Source: Cytospora piceicola
Taxonomy: Eukaryota > Ascomycota > Sordariomycetes > Diaporthales > Cytosporaceae
NCBI GenBank assembly: GCA_023375675.1
Contig: JALQBC010000035.1
Span: 372,001 to 436,000, forward strand
Length of the DNA stretch: 64,000 nucleotides
Direction: 5' to 3'
Notes under the pieces: generated by a model
The model's database searches: none
Told to the model about the DNA's origin: nothing
What the model saw: the letters and a program-made list of their open reading frames with translations, nothing else
Made by a program: the position numbers and the translations under genes
Shown: positions 49,100 to 60,803 of the stretch, piece by piece
Numbering within the stretch: position 1 is the stretch's first letter
How the letters are laid out: each line of letters begins with the position of its first letter

Positions 49100-49847
49100 T
49101 GGGGCAGACTCAGTAATGGCTCTAGAGTAACGGTCCTACTTGTTCAGCCTGTCTTCTGCAGGACAGTGTAGCAAGGACTGTCGCCAGTGTGCCCTTTACC
49201 GTTCTGTCTCCTTTGGCTTGGAGCTCCTAGAAAATCATATCGAGGTCAGCGCAGATAAGATAAGAGCTCCTTATGTAAGCCATGTGAGCTGGTGAGCTTG
49301 TCAGCTGCTGTCAGCCCGCCACTTGGCCCGTGCACGTTTCAGCGTCAAAGCTCGACTGTGAAGCGCTAGCGACTTTGAAGTGTCCGTAATGACATCACTC
49401 TAGCTACATAGCCTTACGGTTACGGTCTGCAGAGGGCCCACCTCAGGAATCAACACCAAACCACACCACACCAGCCTGCGCCCACTGCTTTGACACTCGC
49501 ACTAGAAACATGTGATTGCACTTCAGGGTCCTTTCTCGTTGTGCTGATCAGCAGCGGACAGGAAAATGTGGTCGGACGTTTCTATATATCAAGAGAATTA
49601 TAGATCACCTGTCCCTTGATTTCCGACCTGTCAAAAACCATTTCACCTTTATAAATACCAACAACTCCTACAAATCCACCATCCACCATCCATCCATCAA
49701 CCTTCGTCGACTCTTCCTCTCAGTTTGAACACGTTAAACCCACAACCACTCAACCTCGACCCACCCACCATCCACGATTCGATAACATACCGAAATCAAC
49801 ATACTACCATACCAACAAACTTACCAAATACCACACGAACCGCCACG
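49100..49847. other. intergenic promoter region between divergent genes
   Basis: Separates GatB (minus) and the 83-residue gene (plus). TATAAATA lies at 49650-49657, followed by a C-rich, G-poor leader of CCATCC-type repeats up to the ATG at 49848. Confidence 0.6.
49650..49657 (+). promoter_or_regulatory. TATA box upstream of the 83-aa gene
   Basis: TATAAATA about 190 bases before the ATG, followed by a pyrimidine-rich leader, fits a fungal core promoter with a long 5' leader. Confidence 0.5.
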
Positions 49848-50099
49848 ATGAGCAAAAAGACCCAGTACAAGCCGACTGCCTCGGGCGACAAGGTCCCAGC
49901 CAACTGGACTGACATGCGGCCGCACAAGTGGTGCGGAAAGATGGACGCTGCGAGTCCAAGAAAGAAGAAGGCGAACAAGACCCACCTTTGCGAAGCATGT
50001 GCCAACATGAAGGCACAGGCACAAAGACTGGACTCCATCGCCATGTCCGACCGAAGAGGAGAGAAAATGGGCTGGCTGGCCGGGGACGATGGCTGCTGA
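49848..50099 (+). CDS. small basic Cys-containing protein, 83 aa
   Basis: ATG at 49848 in a good context (CGCCACGATGAG), open for 83 residues. The protein is basic, without signal peptide or membrane segment. It contains MRPHKWCGKMDAASPRKKK and then THLCEACANMKAQAQRLDS; the Cys of KWC plus the C-x2-C pair could bind zinc, though only three cysteines are in this part and a fourth lies at the very C-terminus (DDGC). I do not recognise the family. TATA box, leader composition and codon use make it more credible than the antisense frames over the same bases. Confidence 0.6.
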   Translation: MSKKTQYKPTASGDKVPANWTDMRPHKWCGKMDAASPRKKKANKTHLCEACANMKAQAQRLDSIAMSDRRGEKMGWLAGDDGC

Positions 50100-52425
50100 T
50101 CCGAGGGTCGCTGGGAGGGACTTGATCCCGACCTTGCAGACACTATCAACAGCAATATGGCCAGTGTTGTATTCCACTTTAGGCCCTCCAGCTCAGAATT
50201 CCTCACTCGGAACATGGTTCAGCCAGCAAGCTTACACTCCCCGGATTGCCCAGTCTTACTTGAAGACACGGACTGCGTCACGCGGGGCTAAAGCAACGAC
50301 ATGATACGCCAAATCACCTGTATACCGAACTATGAACACCAAGGAGATACTTACACGTCACCCACCTGCTGCAGCTGTCACTTAGGGAGCTGCCAGCTAA
50401 AGGACCAGAAGAGAAGACAAACCAGGCCACTGATATCGTCGGCCTTGGTAGTAATGATGAACTGGTCTGGTCGAAAATGCTGGTGGTTGTGTAGCAGATA
50501 TTGAATGAGCCCTCTAAGCTTGTTGGCAATGCTCGGCGCGAATGGGATGCCATTTGCAGTTAGTGTTGGCCACGGGAAACGGGGGGAGGATACTCGAGAT
50601 ACCGACAAGCAGCGAGCAACGATCGTCACAAATGGTACAACGAGGGAGGAATACATGCGTGTCCGTCCATGCTTGGATAATCCGAAATACAAGCTGCGTG
50701 GTGGTGGTGTTACTGACAAGCGATGTGCCTCTTCCACAAACACTCGGGGGCACAGCTCGATTGATACAGTACATGCAGGGCACAGCGATTACAATTAATA
50801 GTATGGTCCACCTGTGGAGGAATTCAACAATACTGAGTACTGTTGGCAAATCTCTGTGTGCGATATGAAGTCCTGGATCTTCTATCGACCCAATTCTCAA
50901 GGCCTGCGAGCAAATCGGTAGGCCTTGACCCCGTGGACCGTACTAGTAATTATGGTCCCTGTGCCGTATAATGCGTCGGGGGGGAGGATTCGACTACAGC
51001 GTATTATCTTAATACCGCGCTTATTCAGAATAAGTACAAGGGATCCCCGTGGAAACATTTCTTCCGGACAACTTGTGCTCGCACTCGCTTGTCCTGTCCA
51101 CTTACTAATACCAGCTTCTCGATCCATACGTGTCTGTCACCGATCTCTTCCGACCAAGCCACCGGCAGGACATCGAGTCTTCTAACATCACGTAACGCAC
51201 CCCGCGGAGTTGCTCCACGGCGTCTCAGGCGTCAGCGAGCACGGGAAAACCACGGGATTAACAAAGACTGACCGTTTCATTGGCCTATGTGAAGGCTCGG
51301 AGATACCTCCGTGTTACTTGATTGGTCTTGAAAAAGAAACTATCCCGTCCTGATTGGTGGCCCCCAGTACCGACTCCCAGCCTCGTGGTCTCTGGAAGCT
51401 GGCGTGTTTGTCATCTGGTCATGATCTTTTTCCCCCCCTCCTCCACAGAACCTACTTCCGGGACTTGACTCGGATCACCTAGCGACTCAGCCCTAGCTGC
51501 GAGCCTAATCTGCCCTGACCCTGAGTTGTCAGTGACAGGTGGAGGAAGCTTCCCTATCTATTGTCCCTCTATGAGCACTTTTAGCCACTGGCGCCGACCT
51601 TGGCTGACCGAGCCACCTGCGACCCGGGCAAACCCTCAGCTCATGAGGCTCGTGTACCAGCTCGGTAGGTTGCAAACCCCTCCAGGAGACCCACCAGCAA
51701 CTGCCCGAGGGGTCCGTTCTCCATTTCCAAGGTTGCTCTGCATTGAGCTTACCCCCATACAGTATTCCGTATCCCTCCTCCTGACACCTACATACCTTTC
51801 GAACCCCAGACTATTCTCCATTGGGCTGCTTTTGAAGTGACTGGAGAGCTTGCCAACCATCAGTGATCGGCTGGTTTCAATGCTAGTACTGGCTAGCAGG
51901 CAGTCGACGACTGCTTGCATCGAAGGTACGCCCATAGTTGCTGATTGGAACCCTCCTCCTTACCGAACCCATGGGGGATATGGTCAGGGTATGGCCACGT
52001 AAACCGGCCGGCCGAGACATTCTTCTCGGGGCTTGATAAATGCAACAGAACCCTAACTAAGCCTGTCTTCGACAACCCATAGACCGTTGCCTTCTTCGGC
52101 CGTCCATCATCAACGAGAAAGCAACAGAACATCAAACCAAGTCCAAGTCCACTCAGCGGTCTTGTTATTAGGTCTCGACAGCTCATCGGAGGCACTACCG
52201 ATCCGACAACAACTGATTGAGTCCGTAGTCGCGCATGATAACTACCCATCGCGAGTAACAGATCCACCCCTGACCACATCGCATCATCTCTTCGAATGCC
52301 CCGGCCAAAAAGGCCCACCTGGATGTGTATAATCTCTTGACCTCCATCAAGCTCCCAATCACGCTCCCTCAACTCAGTCCACGTCGTGGAGCAGTCCGTG
52401 GGGGATAACTCGACCGTACTTTGCC
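50100..52425. other. long intergenic region, no gene seen
   Basis: Many 60-130 codon frames on both strands but no domain, intron structure or coding bias I can support. The final 300-500 bases presumably contain the promoter and leader of the bZIP gene. Confidence 0.5.
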
Positions 52426-53499
52426 ATGTCCAGTTTGCATATAGCACCGCCCATGACGAACCCACCAACCAGTTGCGCCACTGAGCCAACCGACGGCCGA
52501 TTCTTCTCGCCATACCCAAATTACTACAGCTTCAGCAACCCCGGCTCGACATCGATCCAGCAGGGCCGGCCGGCCGATCCGACGAACAACGGCCAAGTGT
52601 ATGCTGAGACCACCCTCGTCGACGTCGGCGGGCCGTTCGAGTCGCAGGAAGGAGTGAAGGGCATGAATGACTTCATCCCGATTGGGGCCCAGGTTGCATG
52701 GGACCAAGGGGCGACGACATCAGACGCGATGGACCACTCGATGGGGATGACTAGCCCAATGTCGCAGTCCATGTCCATGCCACTAATCCCGGGCATCAGT
52801 AGCTTCGGGCCCATATTGAACACCTGGCCGATGCCTCCGGTGCAGAGAAGACGTCCCCCGAAGGGTGAACCAACACCCAGGCAGCAAACGAGTAAGAAAA
52901 AGGCTCCAGCGGGAACGCAAAAGAATAAAGGTGATAACGACCAAACGACGAGCACACCGGCCACGAACATACCACCAAACGCACCCCGAAACAAAACGGT
53001 GTCACCGAAGGACACCGTCATGACCCATGGCCAGGACGATATACCACCAGCCCCCACCACCAGCATGGTCCAGGCAGACTTTGACGACACCGGCATCATG
53101 GCAGGGTACTTCCCACCAGGACCCGACTCCCCGCCGCAGGGCCGGCCCGGCGGGGCGCGGCTGGCGACGCAGCGGGCGCGGAACCGGGTGGCCGCCAACA
53201 AGTTCCGGAAGAAGTCCAAGGCGGCCGTGGCGGAGCTGGAGGCGGTGGAGCGGGGCCTCAGCATGCAGCACGAGCAGCTGTCGCGGATGGCGCGGGACCT
53301 GCGGGAGGAGGTGCTGGGGCTGAAGAACGAGCTGCTGATGCACGGGAACTGCGACTGCGCCATGATCCACCAGTACCTGTCCAACACGGCCAGGAGCCTG
53401 TCGCTGGGGTGCCCGACGCCGAGCAGCAAGACCAGCACGGGCGGCCTGCCCTCCGTGACGCCGTCGTCGTCTGACGCGTCCTTGTCTAGTTCGAAGTGA
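52426..53499 (+). CDS. bZIP transcription factor, 357 aa
   Basis: Single frame of 357 residues from ATG at 52426. Residues 1-245 are disordered, Pro/Ser/Thr/Gln/Met-rich and likely the activation region, with a basic patch PRQQTSKKKAPAGTQKNK. The bZIP domain starts near residue 249: basic region QRARNRVAANKFRKKSKAA with the N-x-x-A-A-x-x-F-R core, followed by a zipper (VAELEAVERGL, QLSRM, LREEVLGLKNELL). It ends with HGNCDCAMIHQYL, a Cys-containing tail typical of fungal ATF/CREB-like bZIP proteins. It is nuclear and sequence-specific by family; the target genes are unknown. The 3' third is very GC-rich compared with the flanks. An additional upstream exon cannot be excluded. Confidence 0.9.
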   Translation: MSSLHIAPPMTNPPTSCATEPTDGRFFSPYPNYYSFSNPGSTSIQQGRPADPTNNGQVYAETTLVDVGGPFESQEGVKGMNDFIPIGAQVAWDQGATTSDAMDHSMGMTSPMSQSMSMPLIPGISSFGPILNTWPMPPVQRRRPPKGEPTPRQQTSKKKAPAGTQKNKGDNDQTTSTPATNIPPNAPRNKTVSPKDTVMTHGQDDIPPAPTTSMVQADFDDTGIMAGYFPPGPDSPPQGRPGGARLATQRARNRVAANKFRKKSKAAVAELEAVERGLSMQHEQLSRMARDLREEVLGLKNELLMHGNCDCAMIHQYLSNTARSLSLGCPTPSSKTSTGGLPSVTPSSSDASLSSSK

Positions 53500-53713
53500 A
53501 GGGGATGATGGGGTTGGGTAGAGGGATGTTTGTATAGGGTGTGATGGCGTTGGTGAACAACATATGAGGGGGGGATAGGCTCAGTCATTGCATTTCCATT
53601 TCGGGAGATGCAGCCACATACGTATACGAGGCGTGAGGGACAATATAGCGTGGGATACTGCATCTTGCATTGATACCCACGAGAGTGCTGTCGGTAGGAT
53701 GAATGTTTGACTT

Positions 53714-53763
53714 CGGGTGGTTCGAAGAAGCGAGGGCTCGGGTGGTTCGAAGAAGCGAGGGCC
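53714..53763. repeat. tandem duplication of a 25 bp unit
   Basis: CGGGTGGTTCGAAGAAGCGA plus GGGCT/GGGCC occurs twice in direct succession, differing only in the last base. Confidence 0.9.
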
Positions 53764-56700
53764 CAGGTGTCTCCTAACAGAACCCTGGGATAAAGGCCTG
53801 GGAGGAACCAACCCCGGGCAAGAGCAAGAGAAGTATAGTTTAGACTGTTATGGAATAGAACATCACGAACCTGATCCGAGAAGAGTCTTCATGTTGCCGA
53901 ATATTTGCATGTTCGCTTGAGTGATATATGTTTCTTCCAGCTGTTCTCGAAGATATAATAGTCGACTTGAACATTATCGAGTCCTGACAACCTGTTTAAC
54001 CAACCCATCCAAGGTTCAGTTGTACCTAGTCTTCTTGTCCATCATTTATCAGTGATAATGTCTCGAATCGAGTTAGTACTTGTAATATGTTCACCTGTCT
54101 GCAGGCTATTATCCCTTGATACTGTTCAAGTCTTGCAACATAGCCAGAGATTAGTGACCTATACTCGTCATTTCTGCCCAGGGCTGAGGCAAGGATATAA
54201 ACTCGGACATTTCGGGTCATATATGGCTGCGTGCCTATATAGAATTCGAATATCAAGGCTCTTTCGTCTTCGGGTCACCCAGGTGCCATTATATCATGGC
54301 CGGGATAATTGGGAAACCTCCGAGAAACATCCACAAGATACCACGTGTGCTTTCCGTGTACTGGTGTGTAGCTTAGTATTTTATTAAAGTACTGTTTCTG
54401 AAGTGTTGGCAAAGATCGCAATTTAAGGAAGACGAGGGACGGACTTCTATACTCAGACGAGATAAATACTACTTACTGCCTGCCAAGGGCTCACCACATA
54501 TGAGCCATTATGTGCTAGTAACTGTTTTATATGGAGTTCTCAACAAAAAAAATAAGGAAGACAAATACATACGGAAACTTTACCCAATGTTGAAAGCTCT
54601 TCGATAAATCTAGAATATGTGCCTCTAGGATTGCTACCCTAGGGTACTTAGGTAGGCTCTCGGTATGTGCAGATGGCGGCTCTAATGAAGCTCGGATTCG
54701 CCACCTCCGCCCCTGAAACCGTCTCACAACCATCACCCCTGATATAGTAGATATGTGGGGTTATAACTTGAAGTGGCGTTTCCCGATCGACGGCGATCAT
54801 TAACTGTCTTTTTCGACTGTGTGCCACCCAATAGCAAAACACCGTTGTCTCCGCGTTGCGAACACAGCATCATCTGTGGCTCGCACGGAGCTCACCTCTG
54901 CATTTGTAACCCCCGTTGTTACCGCGCCTCACCGTGTCTCGCCGCCGACGGGAAACAGTCCATTGGACCACAAATATTCACGCTTATCATGTAAATGTTT
55001 CAGGATGGCCTAGTTCAACAGAGCAGAAAGACACGCACAACCCCGTCTGCCCATGCTTTTACAGGGAATCAAATCGGTTAGCAACGTGGCGACGTGGCCG
55101 CCTGGCAGCCTGGTGGTCAGCTTCTAGACTTTGACCGCACTACGAGGCGTACAGCGAACTGCAGCAACCCCGGCTCTGGCACTCACAGTAGGTGACTTCG
55201 GGGAACCGGGCAACCCCCCTAAGGTACGTGGGTAAGACTGAGCTTTAAAAGTCCTCCGAGGCCCCGGGGGCCGAACAACCGATGTAAGATACCGGCATGG
55301 TCTCGGCCAGTCCGACTACTAGCTTCCTTCTCGTCACCGGAGATGGGGCTGCATATGGTCTGAATATCATGATATCATTCGGGCATTACTTTATCGTTTC
55401 TTAAGGATATCTGACCTTTCACCATGAGCTGTGTTGTGATTGGGAAAGGTAGCTTTGTAGCCAACACCAAGTCCGCCCTATTTACACCGCTATGAACAAC
55501 GGGCCATCCTGGGCAGTCCAGACCAGGCCCATATGCAAGATTTTACGGCAGAAATGGGTACCCTGCTGTGGAGGATCGGGCTTTGATTGTATTTAGGCGT
55601 TTGAGGGTACCGACCGAGGACGAGGAAATGATGCCCGAAGTCTCATGCACTGAATGATATGGGCCCCTAGCGAACAACTTTGAAAGATTCAGCTCCAGCA
55701 TCGCCGATGATTTATGTCAGGAACAACGACGATGCCGCCACGATGTTACGTTCGTCTAGACCAAGACTCGCGTCTGTTCAATACCTGCCGTATGAGGCCG
55801 AGCTTCAAAACGTGTCTTGTATGGTCTTCTACGACAAGATATGACCTTTGATACATCCATCGGGGATCGGGATTTCCACGAGCACGAAGTCGAGGTACTA
55901 ATCATTGGTGGTAGTGTAAGGAGAAACCACTGCTCTAGCTAACAAAATCGGTGCCCACCCAGCCACCCCTTAATAAGTGACTGAACCTGGCCTGACAGCC
56001 GGATATGTCGCAGCAAGAAGTGCATAGCACTACCTAAGTAGGTAAACTATCAGGTAACCATATTTGATGCCACTCGAAAAGAACTGCACTCCATTGCTGA
56101 TCTAAAGGAATAATCCATACTATCCCCAACAACACCAATAGTCTCGAGAAAGTTGTGTACTCTATACTTGAGTAAGCAGCTTCATGGCGCTTTCATTCGA
56201 TGGATTCACACCAGGTGGAAAGGCCCACAAATAAAACTACATACACCACTTGAATGATTCTCTAGTGTACCTATAGTACTCCGAGAGTACGTAATACATA
56301 TTTATTCCTAGTAGTCTGGTCAAGCCGATCTTCCTCCATCCTCTACCGAGCCTGCAACCTCCCTCGAAAATTCTCTCCCTTCCAAGCAACAAGCTTCCAG
56401 AACCGAAAAGGTTCCAGGCCCTCCAAACCACCAAGCATCTTGTTGCACTGATTGGAAACACCAAGTGCCTCCGATGGTGCAAGAGTTGAAGCATTAGGAA
56501 ATGTTTTCTCGACTGTCTCGTCTCTGGAAAATACTGTATAATTATGCTGTGCCCAAGTCTGCCTGCATGCAGGAAATATACGGGCGAAGTAAGGCGGATG
56601 TAACCTTACTTGGTATGCCAACTCTCCATAGTCATTCAGTACGACATTACTGCTAAACGCCGTATTTCACAGAGCGACTGTTCCTAGTTCGTACGGCAGC

Positions 56701-58060
56701 CCGTTTCGTGGCTGAGAAAGGGGTGAGGTTTCACGGCGCAACTAAATGGATTATACATATGTCTTCTCGCATGACTGAAGCCATGGTCAACTCCGTGTGT
56801 GTGTACTCGCTTCATATCAGCTACAATGCTTGACTGATAATACCTGCAACCTCATAGGTATAGCCTTGGTATGGTAACTCTCGCTGAAGCCGTGGACCAC
56901 ATCGACAAGGCTGCTCACTCAAACCCCAACCACGGCTGGAACGCTCTATCTCAGGAAGATTTTGAATGTCCTAACGAGACTATGTTCAGTGCATACTCGG
57001 TACGGCCGTAAAATGCAAGGCACCGGGAGTCTCTCAATGCCATCCGCGAGGGTGACCGAGGCAGTTCAACATGGGTGACCTGGTTCCCAGTTCAGGAGAG
57101 TGTATCGATGGAAGCAATTCTGATGCCCTATTGTTTGTGAATGCAAATAACACTGTAGGGACGTCACAGAGGCATAGCACTTATAATCATCTAAGACGCT
57201 CACGTGGTAGTCCATTCAAGTGGTCCCAAGGTAATCCCGCCCCAGACGAACTTGAGTTATCAACAGGGACATTATCGTACAACTGCTGACAAAGCCGACG
57301 ACTTCACCAAGTCCGAAATGGTCCACTGTGCTAATGCAACAGTATCTACTCGTTTCCGGGGCAGACAGAACCATGGGAATCAAGGACCCCACGGGTTGTA
57401 ACAAGACCCCGGGGATGCTCAAGTGCCGACAGGTCGGTCCATAAATACCCCCCCTGTGCAGTTAAATAGAGTTTCGGAAGCTGGGATGCCAAACTATGTA
57501 TTGCGTGTCCTAGTCACGGCCTGTCGATCATTAGTTGGGAGTTCTTTTCCAAATGTGTGGATCATTAAGCTCTCTTTCCATGTTTAGGTTGAGGCTTCTC
57601 GAACGGAACAGGATAACCGTCCGCGTTCCATGCAAAAAGAACGAGCACTGTGGGGTTTCTGGCTTGTAGTCAACCAGTGACCTTGCGATATATACCAAGA
57701 CGTGCGTGCAATAAGGGAGACGGGTGGTCGAGACTGAAGGGGTATATTCTATGTGCATGGTATTCCTCACAACGTGGATCCTTGTGCGACGAGCGTACCT
57801 ACTTGGTAAATAAGTACACGACATGCACACGTCCGCAGTAACACATGCAGTGATTCGGAAGCACATGACCAAACATGTCTCAGCTCCCCTTCACTGCAAT
57901 GCACTTGTTCCTATTACGCCTTAGCCCATTCCATGATGCCTACTTTAACCCTTAACCGCAGCCGCATTCATCTGTGAATGGTGCTAGAAAGACCTTACCC
58001 ATACTAAAACGACTCAGTTGGGCACCGTCTATGTATCCCAAACCTAGCTCTGTCGAGAGG

Positions 58061-58067
58061 TATAAAA
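58061..58067 (+). promoter_or_regulatory. TATA box of the frameshifted membrane-protein gene
   Basis: TATAAAA lies 94 bases before the ATG at 58155. Confidence 0.5.
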
Positions 58068-58154
58068 GCAAGCCGTATGTAATTAATCGTCTCCAGTATT
58101 CATATTGACGTTACGATCACTCGAGAATCTCAGGTGGCTGGCTGACCACGAAGC

Positions 58155-59118
58155 ATGGCAAGGACTCAAACGAACTTGTCTGAATTCATCACGCCTGGCC
58201 TGTCTGGATATGGGAACGAGAAAGACAACCACGTGGCTAGGAAACAATGTCTCATACGTACGTCAGTATTTATGACAAGGATGTGACGCCGTCCGGGTCT
58301 ATCCTATCAGAAGTGTTAGTAGTATTAAGTCGACCAGAGATAGTTAGCTTCTCAATAACGTGTATCACCCCCTGCCGGGAATCTGCACCTCAACGGTTCC
58401 CCAGGACACGTTCTACAAGCTCCCAAAGAAAAGGTCGAGATCGGCACGTATAACAGTCCCTTGGGAACGCGAGAGATATTTTCTGCCCTCTGCGCCCAGT
58501 ACTTTGTTACTGTCTCGTATTCATCCACAGAAAGAGACCTATCCGGCACATCCACCTCCAGGCACTTGACCGTCCTAATCACAAGGGAGAAGTCCTCCGT
58601 TCTTCGTTACCAGTTGACGGCTTGCGCTTCCGTGGCCTATGGGGTCACCAAGGGATTCGACATTTCCTCTCATGCCCCAGCCGATGGCGCTGGCGGCAGA
58701 GACCTTGACCGGTCCGACCTGGAAATCTCGTTCTCGCTCCAAGTCTCCCCACAAGACGACAAAGGCTCATTCACGACACGTTTTCTTCAACAAGAGGGTT
58801 CTCTCCAGGCTCTACAAAGTTCCCCTGTTGACCCTCCACTGGGCAATATACGGCGCGGCTCCCTTCTACTACCTGCTTCATTATTCGCCATTTCGGGACA
58901 AGGGGAATGGGATAGAGGCTGGCGTGTTGAACCAGTTCGTGAAGTGGTCGCTCTGCATCGCTATACAGTATATCACAGCGGTCATAGTCGTGTCATGGAG
59001 TGGAAGGTATCGAATGCGGAAGAACACGTCCGTGTTTGTATTGATTGTTGCTGGATTGTTCGTGTTCTCTTCCATCAAGGCATGCGTGGATGACGATGTG
59101 GGCATATCAACAGAATAA
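58155..59118 (+). pseudogene. membrane-protein gene broken by frameshifts
   Basis: Coding-like sequence continues through several frames. ATG at 58155 opens MARTQTNLSEFITPG. A second frame from 58247 reads SHTYVSIYDKD to about 58360. A third runs 58365-58798 (SPPAGNLHLNGSPGHV, KEKVEIGTYNSPLGTREIF, TERDLSGTSTSRHLTVLITR, SSVLRYQLTACASVAYGVTKG). The last, about 58798-59118, reads LSRLYKVPLLTLHWAIYG, YYLLHYSPFRDKGNGIEAG and two hydrophobic helices (KWSLCIAIQYITAVIVVSW; VFVLIVAGLFVFSSI), ending DDDVG. The joins at about 58360 and 58798 fall inside smooth protein sequence, so they look like small indels and not introns. I cannot name the family; it would be a membrane-anchored protein with a C-terminal hairpin. 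A single intron may also exist near 58250. Confidence 0.55.
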
Positions 59119-59308
59119 TAAGGGCCGTGGATGGAGGAGGATGGCCATGGAATGATCGTCGCAACACGTTCGGTATGGGCATAAAGTCTGCGGGTAATGG
59201 ATATGAATCTTGGGGGTATATGACGAGCCGCGGACCCTGATGGTACACGCCGCTAATATATGGGATCCTAACTGCTACAATGCGTCAGATGAAACTGTCA
59301 GACGTGTC

Positions 59309-60366
59309 TCAACTCGACACAAGTGATTCAACGTTCGTGCCAGACGTTCTGTAGAAGCCGAGTGACGTTAACATGGGCTTATCGTCAAACCGGTACAGAT
59401 AGACTGGTTGTTCACCCTCACTCGCAAAATGTTGATATGGGTACCACGACGGGATGCAGAATGTGTCGCCCTTCTCCCATGAGAACTTGTCGTCTCCGAT
59501 GGTGGTATATCCCGAACCTTCTATCACATGATACACTGAGGATGCAGTCTCCTGGAACTTGAGCGAGGATGTGCCCGCGGAGATCCGAGCGGCGGCACCA
59601 CCGAGGATCTTGCTCACTGTGATCATGTCAATGTGAGCGAGCACGCCACTGCTTGTCATACCCCGGTCAGCTTACCTTCGGATCCATCATCCTTCAGATA
59701 CCGCAACTCAGCCCAGTCTCCTCCCTTCTCGTCCAAGGCCGCCTTCATCCTCGACCAGGGGAACACCAGAGGCGAAGACGAAGTGTCCACGTCGTCAGCC
59801 GGATACCGAGGCGAGCTATACTGCTCCACGAAGTGCACCGGGAAGTGCTGGAAGTTGGGCAGGTCCAGCCCATCCAGCCAGATCATGGGGCCGGAGCCAT
59901 CCTTGCCGTGGTCATGCCAGTTCCACGTGGGCGTGAGGATCACGTCACCTCGCCGCATGCGAATCCGCCGCCCGTGCACAGCCGTGAACCCGCCCTCCCC
60001 CTCGATGATGAAGCGCATGGCGAAGGCGGTGTGCCGGTGCGCCTTGGCCGTCTCGTTGGGCATGACCAGCTGGAGGCCCGCGTACAGCGTGTCCGTCGTG
60101 AAGGGCGCGTCGCGCGACGGGTTGACCAGCATCAGCACCCGCCGCTCTGCCTGGTGCTCCGGGACCAGCTCGCCCGCCTCGAGGAGGCTGGGGCGGATGT
60201 CGGAGTATCGCCAGAGGTGTGGCGTGCACGTCGGGTTGGGCAGTGGTGGGTTCAACCGTGCCATCTGGAGCCAGAGGGGCTTCGTGTGGGCTTCCTCGGC
60301 CCGTTCCAGCAGTGCCCTGGTGGCATCTTTGGTGCTGTCGGTCTCGGATACCGTAGTTGTCGCCAT
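59309..60366 (-). CDS. gentisate 1,2-dioxygenase, 332 aa
   Basis: Two exons, 60366-59676 and 59616-59309, with a 59 bp intron (GTAAGC donor, ATCACAG acceptor), giving 332 residues, the usual size. A bicupin Fe(II) enzyme that opens the gentisate ring to maleylpyruvate. In the first cupin, AKAHRHTAFAMRFIIEGEG gives metal ligands His110 and His112, and DVILTPTWNWHDHGKDGSGP gives His151/His153, followed by WLDGLDLPNFQHF, all typical of this family. The second cupin has SKILGGAAARISAGTSS, SSVYHVIEGSGYTTIG, GDTFCIPSWYPYQHFAS and YLYRFDDKPMLTSLGFYR. Start at 60366 is the first ATG. The gene is divergent from a Zn2Cys6 regulator, and a flavin hydroxylase lies beyond that, together forming a catabolic cluster. 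Confidence 0.93.
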
Positions 60367-60803
60367 TGTGGGTTTCGAAGACGTCAACTGCCTGGTGATG
60401 GTGTACGCGACTTAGTTGGGAACACTAAAGCAATTGAAGATTCGAGAACGTGGGTGGACGGAGCATTATAACCAGCGATGCCGTGCATCTGCACCTATGT
60501 AGAATATGATGTTGGTTATTCCGGCCCCGGGAGGACGGTGGCACTTACACCGGAGTTAGGGAAGCTCCTCCCCCGCTCATAAGCCGCGGGCAATGCAACG
60601 GCCGACTGCGACGGATGGTGACTTGCATGAGAGCAGTGCGGGGAGATGATCCTCAGGTTCCCTGCGCCAGTCTTCAACAGCGCATTTCCTCCTTCCTAAC
60701 TCATCTTTAACCCGGCAGCTTCACCCGTCCCAATGTTAGATCCGCGAAACATTAGGGGAGAGAGAAAGGAAAGGAAAGGAAAGGAAAGGGTTACGCTCAT
60801 GAC
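60367..60803. promoter_or_regulatory. shared divergent promoter of gentisate dioxygenase and Zn2Cys6 regulator
   Basis: A 437 bp region between two divergent ATGs. It contains several CGG/CCG triplets (the half-site type bound by Zn2Cys6 proteins), for example CCGGCCCCGGGAGGACGG near 60520 and ACGGCCGACTGCGACGG near 60600, and a short GGAAA tandem run near 60768-60789 close to the regulator start. No exact operator can be assigned by eye. Confidence 0.5.

Larger units (their letters stand above)
53500..58154. other. long gene-poor region
   Basis: No gene I can support. It contains a 25 bp tandem duplication at 53714-53763 and several palindromes of the CCTAGG type (near 54640). Isolated coding-like snippets exist (55.88 kb, 56.25-56.65 kb minus, 56.87-57.01 kb) but none builds into a gene. 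Confidence 0.5.

Noticed and set aside
52524..53663. 379-codon frame antisense to the bZIP gene
   Set aside because: The plus strand has an unmistakable basic-zipper domain; the antisense frame is low complexity.
55880..55915. VEVLIIGGS, resembling the start of an FAD-binding monooxygenase
   Set aside because: The frame ends within a few codons and no other flavoprotein motif follows; at most a tiny relic.
56237..56640. Minus-strand coding-like fragment (LNDYGELAYQ, EKTFPNASTLAPSEALGVSN)
   Set aside because: Looks partly protein-like, but no family, no full gene model and no neighbouring exons could be supported.
56871..57009. 46-codon plus-strand frame with DHIDKAAHSNPNHGWNALSQEDFE
   Set aside because: Too short and isolated to call a gene; may be a decayed fragment.
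59633..60471. Two long plus-strand frames opposite gentisate dioxygenase
   Set aside because: Shadow frames of a gene with clear cupin motifs on the minus strand.
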